Below, piece after piece: positions 7,199-11,885 of a DNA stretch of 11,885 bases. Below the pieces are notes generated by a model. It searched no databases, had not been told where the DNA came from, and saw nothing but the letters and a program-made list of their open reading frames with translations. How positions within the stretch are numbered: the stretch's first letter is position 1; each line of letters begins with the position of its first letter. Origin of the DNA: Pseudomonadota bacterium (GTDB lineage: Bacteria > Pseudomonadota > Gammaproteobacteria > Pseudomonadales > UBA5518); assembly GCA_963204845.1 (NCBI GenBank), contig CAUJIL010000069.1, positions 1 to 11,885 of the forward strand, in the 5' to 3' direction. The translations under genes were made by a program, and so were the position numbers.

Positions 7199-7215
7199 GC
7201 GGGCCGCGGGCCCGC
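7199..7215. repeat. Second perfect hairpin between tsaP and dprA (7-bp stem)
   Basis: GCGGGCC (7199-7205) and GGCCCGC (7209-7215) form a perfect 7-bp stem with a 3-nt loop. It begins only 6 nt after the tsaP stop and 5 nt from the neighbouring 9-bp hairpin. Together the two hairpins fill most of the 72-nt gap. They could protect the tsaP mRNA 3' end or reduce read-through into dprA. No T-tract follows. Confidence 0.55.
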
Positions 7216-7221
7216 GTGGTA

Positions 7222-8250
7222 TCAGGGGTTGGAAACCTGATCGCTGACGCGTAACGGCTGGGTGGCGTTCAGCACCAGCCCGTAGCTCATCTTCTCGAAC
7301 ACGCGGAACACCATCAGCACGCCCGCGTGCGCGGACGGCAGACGCAGCAGTTCCTTGGTGACCGGATCGCGCACCAGCTCGCCGGTCCTGTGGATCGCCA
7401 GCACATTGCCTTCTTCCAGACCGTCGCGCGCGCCGCGGTTCAGAATCACGACATCGAGGCGGCCGACATTGGTGACCCCGCTCTCGACCGCGATGATCGT
7501 CCCTTCGATAGGTTCATCGGGTGCACTCGGATAGAAGGTCGCGGTGATCTTCTGCTCGACCGCCGGCAACAGGCGGTCCATTACGCGCATCTCCTCGCCG
7601 CTGCGCTCGATCGAGAGCGTGCCGATGCCTTCCTCGACGGTCAGCAGGCGGCCACCACCGATATCGAGCGCCTCGCGACCCAGCACCTCGCCAGTCGCGG
7701 GATCGGTGAACAACTGGCCGGCGCGGAATACGCCGAAGTTGACCTCGCCGTCCGGGAATTCGCCGCGCGCGTGCAACTGATCGCCGGCGCCGGTGATCAC
7801 GTGCCCGTGGGCGCCAGCGATCACGTACGGCGCGGACTGCAGTGCCTCGGGCTCGACGATACGGCTGCGGGTCAGGAAGGCACTGATTTCCTCGAGCGGG
7901 ATCGCGGGAATCGCTTCGTCACGCGCGCTGGTGCGGACCTGCGGACCAAGCTTCACGACGCCACCGGCGCCGCGGTTCAACACGAGGCGCGGCTGGCCGT
8001 CGACGTAAACCAGCGTCAGGCGGTCGCCGGGGTAGATCAGGTGCGGATTCTCGATCTGCGGGTTGGCGTGCCAGATCTCCGGCCACAGCCACGGCTTGGT
8101 CAGGAACCGGCCCGAGATGTCCCACAGCGTATCGCCACGCTGCACGATGTATTCGTCCGGGTGATCGTCGCGCAGCAGTCCGGCGTCGGCCGCGAGGAGC
8201 CGCGTCGCGAGCAAAGTGCCGGCAAGCACACCAACAAAAAACTTTTTCAT
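7222..8250 (-). CDS. tsaP: LysM-domain protein, probable type IV pilus secretin-associated TsaP
   Basis: This 342-residue exported protein has a signal peptide (MKKFFVG..., probable cleavage near residues 20-23) and one N-terminal LysM domain (about 34-82, containing YIVQRGDTLWDIS and IYPGDRL). The rest, about 95-342, lacks other motifs I recognise but resembles the C-terminal region of TsaP. The P. aeruginosa gene PA0020, the TsaP homologue, has about the same length and the same place beside dprA and opposite def. TsaP binds peptidoglycan and is associated with the PilQ secretin of type IV pili. The ATG at 8250 has AGGGA with a 7-nt spacer and starts the signal peptide; an in-frame start 69 bp upstream is unlikely. 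Position and architecture support the call, but I cannot align the C-terminal part here. Confidence 0.8.
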   Translation of the reverse strand: MKKFFVGVLAGTLLATRLLAADAGLLRDDHPDEYIVQRGDTLWDISGRFLTKPWLWPEIWHANPQIENPHLIYPGDRLTLVYVDGQPRLVLNRGAGGVVKLGPQVRTSARDEAIPAIPLEEISAFLTRSRIVEPEALQSAPYVIAGAHGHVITGAGDQLHARGEFPDGEVNFGVFRAGQLFTDPATGEVLGREALDIGGGRLLTVEEGIGTLSIERSGEEMRVMDRLLPAVEQKITATFYPSAPDEPIEGTIIAVESGVTNVGRLDVVILNRGARDGLEEGNVLAIHRTGELVRDPVTKELLRLPSAHAGVLMVFRVFEKMSYGLVLNATQPLRVSDQVSNP

Positions 8251-8308
8251 CGCGTTGTCCCTGCGCCGATCAGCGGCCCCCGGACATGGCCGCGCCGGGG
8301 TCCGCTGA

Positions 8309-8330
8309 AGTGTAGCCAAAGCTGGCCAAA
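8309..8330 (-). promoter_or_regulatory. Possible tsaP promoter with TTTGGC direct repeats
   Basis: On the minus strand TACACT (8309-8314) resembles a -10 hexamer. Two copies of TTTGGC (8315-8320 and 8325-8330) directly precede it, 10 bp apart, which is one helical turn. No good -35 hexamer lies at the usual distance, so the repeats may bind an activator. The spacing does not fit a sigma-54 promoter. The leader to the tsaP start would be about 50 nt. Confidence 0.35.
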
Positions 8331-8376
8331 TTGCGTATAGAACCCCGGCTGCGCGGGCACCGCCCGCCGCTTCGGG

Positions 8377-8382
8377 TAGACT
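8377..8382 (+). promoter_or_regulatory. Possible -10 element for the def-fmt-rsmB operon
   Basis: TAGACT resembles a -10 hexamer and lies in a less GC-rich spot, 81 bp before the def start. No convincing -35 hexamer is found 16-18 bp upstream. Transcription would start near 8389, which puts the 8403-8424 palindrome in the 5' untranslated region. Confidence 0.25.
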
Positions 8383-8402
8383 AGCGGCCGGAATTCGCCC
8401 GC

Positions 8403-8424
8403 TGCCGTGACGGGGATCACGGCA
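8403..8424. promoter_or_regulatory. Perfect palindrome upstream of def, CRP-like
   Basis: TGCCGTGA (8403-8410) and TCACGGCA (8417-8424) are perfect inverted arms of 8 bp with a 6-bp centre. The core GTGA-N6-TCAC has the half-sites and spacing of a CRP/Vfr-family site, although the preferred outer T/A pair is C/G here. The site lies 39 bp upstream of the def start codon. It may be an operator, or an mRNA hairpin in the def leader. Confidence 0.45.
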
Positions 8425-8463
8425 CGACGATTCTCATCGCGGCAACCCGGACACGATCGGACC

Positions 8464-8970
8464 ATGGCACTCCTCGACATCCTCGAGTTTCCCGACCGCC
8501 GCCTGCGCACCATTGCGCGCCCGGTGGAGCATTTCGACGCCTCGCTGCAGCAGTTGATCGACGACATGCTGGAAACCATGTACGCCGCGCCCGGCATCGG
8601 GCTGGCGGCGACCCAGGTCAACGTGCACAAGCGCGTCGTCGTGATGGACGTCTCGGAGAGTTGTGACCAGCCGCTGGTGCTGATCAATCCCGAGGTGGAA
8701 GTGCTCGCCGGCGGCAAGCGCGAGTACACCGAGGGCTGCCTGTCGGTGCCCGGTTTCCACGAACCGGTACAGCGTCCCGAGAACATCGTGGTGCGGGCCT
8801 TCGATCGCGACGGCAAGCCGTTCGAGCTGCGGCCCGACGGACTGCTCGCGGTCTGCATCCAGCACGAACTGGACCACCTGGACGGCAAGCTGTTCGTCGA
8901 TTACCTGTCGCAGCTGAAACGCCAGCGCATCCGCAGCAAGCTGGAAAAGCTGCACCGTCAGCCGGCCTGA
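8464..8970 (+). CDS. def: Peptide deformylase
   Basis: This iron-dependent hydrolase removes the formyl group from the N-terminal methionine of new proteins on the ribosome. It has 168 residues, the usual length (E. coli 169). All three signature motifs are intact: GIGLAATQ (44-51), EGCLS (90-94, metal ligand C92) and QHELDH (133-138, metal ligands H134 and H138 and catalytic E135). The ATG at 8464 gives the classic N-terminus ALLDILEFPDRRLR; an in-frame GTG at 8407 falls inside the upstream palindrome and is unlikely. The ribosome-binding site is weak. The stop lies 9 nt before fmt, the standard partner gene. Confidence 0.98.
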   Translation: MALLDILEFPDRRLRTIARPVEHFDASLQQLIDDMLETMYAAPGIGLAATQVNVHKRVVVMDVSESCDQPLVLINPEVEVLAGGKREYTEGCLSVPGFHEPVQRPENIVVRAFDRDGKPFELRPDGLLAVCIQHELDHLDGKLFVDYLSQLKRQRIRSKLEKLHRQPA

Positions 8971-8979
8971 GCGCGCACC

Positions 8980-9948
<969 letters not shown>

Positions 9949-9949
9949 G

Positions 9950-11251
9950 ATGCCGCGCGTACGGGCGGCGCGTGCGATCGCCGCGGTGATCACCGGGGAG
10001 AGCACGCTCGACGAGGCGCTCGAGCGCCACGCCGCGCGACTCGAAGGACGTGACCGCGCGCTGGCGCGGGAAATCGCCTTCGGTGTCTGTCGCCGCTATT
10101 TCGAACTCGACGCGCTGCTCGCGCAGTTGCTGCAACGCCCGCTCAAGGCGCGCGACGCGGACCTGCGCGCGCTGCTGCTGGCAGGCCTGTACCAGCTGCG
10201 CCACCTGCGCGTGCCCGATCACGCAGCGGTCAGCGAGAGCGTTGCCGCCTGCGTGACGCTCGGCAAGGGGTGGGCGCGCGGACTCGTGAACGCGGTGCTG
10301 CGCGCGCACCAGGCGCGGCGCGCGGAACTCGAGGCCCGGCTCGACGAGGCCGAGCGCCTCGCGCATCCGCGCTGGCTGATCGACGCGCTGCGCGCGGACT
10401 GGCCCGCGGACTGGGAAGCGATCGTCGCGGCGAACAATGCGGCGCCGCCGCTCACCCTGCGCGTGAATGCCGCGCGCACCAGCCGCGCGCAGTGGCTCGC
10501 CGAGGCCGAAGCCGTGGGCATCGTGGCACATCCCTGCGCGCTGGCCGAGGACGGCGTCACGCTGGCCGAGGCGAGCGAGGTCGCGCGCATTCCCGGCTTC
10601 GCCGACGGGCTGGTCAGCGTGCAGGACGAAGGCGCGCAACTCGCGGCCACGCTGCTCGGATGCGGCGGCGGCCAGCGTGTGCTCGATGCCTGCGCCGCAC
10701 CGGGCGGCAAGGCCTGCCACCTGCTCGAACGCCACCCCGCGCTCAGGCTCGGCGCGCTCGACGCAAGCGCCGCCCGCCTCGAGCGCGTGCGGCAGAACCT
10801 GGCGCGCCTCGCGCTCGAGGCGACGCTGCTGCACGGCGATGCCGCCGACCCGGCGGCCTGGTGGGACGGCGAACCGTTCGCCCACATCCTGGTCGATGCG
10901 CCGTGCTCGGGAACCGGCGTGATCCGGCGCCATCCCGATATCCGCATCCTGCGCGACGCCAAGCAGGTCGCGGCGGCCGCGGCGCTGCAACGCCACATCC
11001 TGCGCGGTCTGTGGCCGTGCCTGGCAACCGGTGGCCGACTCCTGTACGCCACCTGTTCGGTTCTCGCATGCGAGAACGAAGGAGCCATCGCGGACTTCCT
11101 GGCCGCCACCCCGGATGCGCGCGAGATCGATACCGGTGTCAGTTGGGGCCAGGCGCGGGCGCACGGGCGCCAGCTGCTGCCCACAGCCGACCGGCACGAC
11201 GGTTTCTACTACGCGCTGCTGGTCAAGGACGGCGGGCGCGAACTGGCATAG
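9950..11251 (+). CDS. rsmB: 16S rRNA m5C967 methyltransferase
   Basis: RsmB (Fmu/Sun) methylates C967 of 16S rRNA using S-adenosylmethionine. The 433-residue protein (E. coli 429) has an N-terminal NusB-like RNA-binding domain (about 4-130) and a Rossmann methyltransferase domain. The SAM loop is LDACAAPGGKA (245-255). The two catalytic-site cysteines are C319 in DAPCSGTG and the nucleophile C369 in YATCS. The ATG at 9950 follows the fmt stop by 1 nt (TGAGATG), so translation is likely coupled. A longer frame starting inside fmt at 9896 adds residues unlike the family. In E. coli and Pseudomonas trkA follows rsmB; here the next gene is convergent and overlaps the last 43 bp. Confidence 0.97.
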   Translation: MPRVRAARAIAAVITGESTLDEALERHAARLEGRDRALAREIAFGVCRRYFELDALLAQLLQRPLKARDADLRALLLAGLYQLRHLRVPDHAAVSESVAACVTLGKGWARGLVNAVLRAHQARRAELEARLDEAERLAHPRWLIDALRADWPADWEAIVAANNAAPPLTLRVNAARTSRAQWLAEAEAVGIVAHPCALAEDGVTLAEASEVARIPGFADGLVSVQDEGAQLAATLLGCGGGQRVLDACAAPGGKACHLLERHPALRLGALDASAARLERVRQNLARLALEATLLHGDAADPAAWWDGEPFAHILVDAPCSGTGVIRRHPDIRILRDAKQVAAAAALQRHILRGLWPCLATGGRLLYATCSVLACENEGAIADFLAATPDAREIDTGVSWGQARAHGRQLLPTADRHDGFYYALLVKDGGRELA

Positions 11252-11885
11252 AGCCGCGGTGCGCCGGGCGGACGGCGCGCGAAGCGGCGGTACTCCCACT
11301 GGTACTGTTCGGGCGCACGGCGTACCAGGCGCTCGACCGCGGTGTTGAGGGCGCCGGCGGCGCGCACCGGATCCGCGTCGGCAAGCGCCGCGTCGGTCGC
11401 CTCGAAGCGAATCACGAAGCCGTCGCGACGGCGCTCGCAGGCACCCATCACGCAGCCACTGCCGGTGCGCCGCAGCAGGCCGGCGACGATCGTCGGCGTG
11501 AACGCCGGAATGCCGAAGAAGTCCGCGAACACGCCGCCCGACTCGTCGGGCTGCTGGTCGGGCAGCACGAACAGCGTCTCGCCGGCGTGCAGCGAGCGCA
11601 ACAGTTGCGCGACGCCCGCGCGCGTGGCCGGTGCCATCCGCGCGCCGCTGCGCGCACGCCCGGTAAGCGCCGCCTCGGCCAGCGCGCCCTGACGGGCCTC
11701 GCGGTAGAGCGCGGTCAACGGACCGCGCGCGGCCAGGAACTGCCCCAGCACTTCCCAGTTGCCGAAATGCGGCACCAGCACCAGCACACCCTTGCCTGCG
11801 TGCGCAGCGCGCTCGAGGTGTTCGATGCCCTCGACCGCGCGCAGCCGGCGCTGCCAGCGCACGGCCGGCCCGCGCCACGCCAGCC
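11209..11885 (-). CDS. LpxL/HtrB-family lysophospholipid acyltransferase, 5' end cut by window edge
   Basis: The visible 224 residues belong to the lipid A acyltransferase family, inner-membrane enzymes that transfer acyl chains to lipid A or related lipids. The catalytic H-x4-E motif is HFGNWE (visible residues 39-44). LPDQQPDESGGVFADFFG (about 106-123) and QYQWEYRRFARRPPG (about 193-207) are family-typical. About 70-80 N-terminal residues, including the usual membrane helix, lie beyond the right edge; the frame is open to the last base. A similar gene (PA0011) is near this region in P. aeruginosa. The last 14 or so codons read antisense to the rsmB 3' end, giving a serine-rich tail outside the conserved domain. 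The acyl donor and exact acceptor cannot be told from sequence. Confidence 0.9.
   Translation of the reverse strand, partial: LAWRGPAVRWQRRLRAVEGIEHLERAAHAGKGVLVLVPHFGNWEVLGQFLAARGPLTALYREARQGALAEAALTGRARSGARMAPATRAGVAQLLRSLHAGETLFVLPDQQPDESGGVFADFFGIPAFTPTIVAGLLRRTGSGCVMGACERRRDGFVIRFEATDAALADADPVRAAGALNTAVERLVRRAPEQYQWEYRRFARRPPGAPRLYASSRPPSLTSSA

Noticed and set aside
7173..7215. An intrinsic terminator after tsaP
   Set aside because: The hairpins are strong, but no run of T follows on the transcribed strand.
8309..8335. A sigma-54 promoter for tsaP (TGGC and TTGGC elements on the minus strand)
   Set aside because: The GG to GC distance is one base shorter than the strict sigma-54 spacing and the remaining consensus bases are poor.

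Overview
The window is about 11.9 kb of very GC-rich chromosomal DNA that looks like the conserved core of a gammaproteobacterium. The order def-fmt-rsmB facing away from a LysM gene (tsaP)-dprA-tsaC-hemF-aroE is the arrangement I know from Pseudomonas and relatives, where it lies close to the replication origin. The high GC, the caa3-type subunit II with a fused cytochrome c domain and a YheV protein fit a free-living aerobic member of that class. The sequence does not let me name a genus. I see no mobile elements, tRNAs, rRNAs or CRISPR arrays, and the window is packed with genes; the longest gap is 213 bp.

Left part (1-2840, minus strand): a terminal-oxidase operon, coxB then coxA (cut by the left edge). 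It is preceded by a 184-bp regulatory region holding a perfect FNR/ANR-type palindrome that overlaps the -35 element of a recognisable promoter. Oxygen control of the oxidase, most simply repression when oxygen is scarce, is the likely reading.

Middle part (2863-8250, minus strand): tsaP (pilus secretin-associated LysM protein), dprA (DNA recombination mediator), tsaC (tRNA t6A synthesis), hemF (oxygen-dependent haem synthesis), an in-frame fusion of aroE (shikimate dehydrogenase) to a complete GNAT acetyltransferase, and yheV (small zinc ribbon, overlapping the fusion gene by 4 nt). Two perfect GC-rich hairpins sit between tsaP and dprA.

Right part (8464-11251, plus strand): def-fmt-rsmB, a tight operon for formylation of initiator tRNA, deformylation of nascent proteins and 16S rRNA methylation. 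The 213-bp divergent region between tsaP and def contains a TTTGGC direct repeat next to a -10-like element and a CRP-like perfect palindrome. At the right edge (11209-11885, minus strand) a lipid A-type acyltransferase, cut by the window end, converges on rsmB and overlaps it by 43 bp.

Most of the window is ordinary housekeeping. I did not find a clearly new multi-gene system. The best candidates for novelty are the AroE-GNAT fusion, the oxygen-responsive architecture of the cox promoter, the inverted repeats in the two intergenic regions, and the antisense overlap of rsmB with the acyltransferase.
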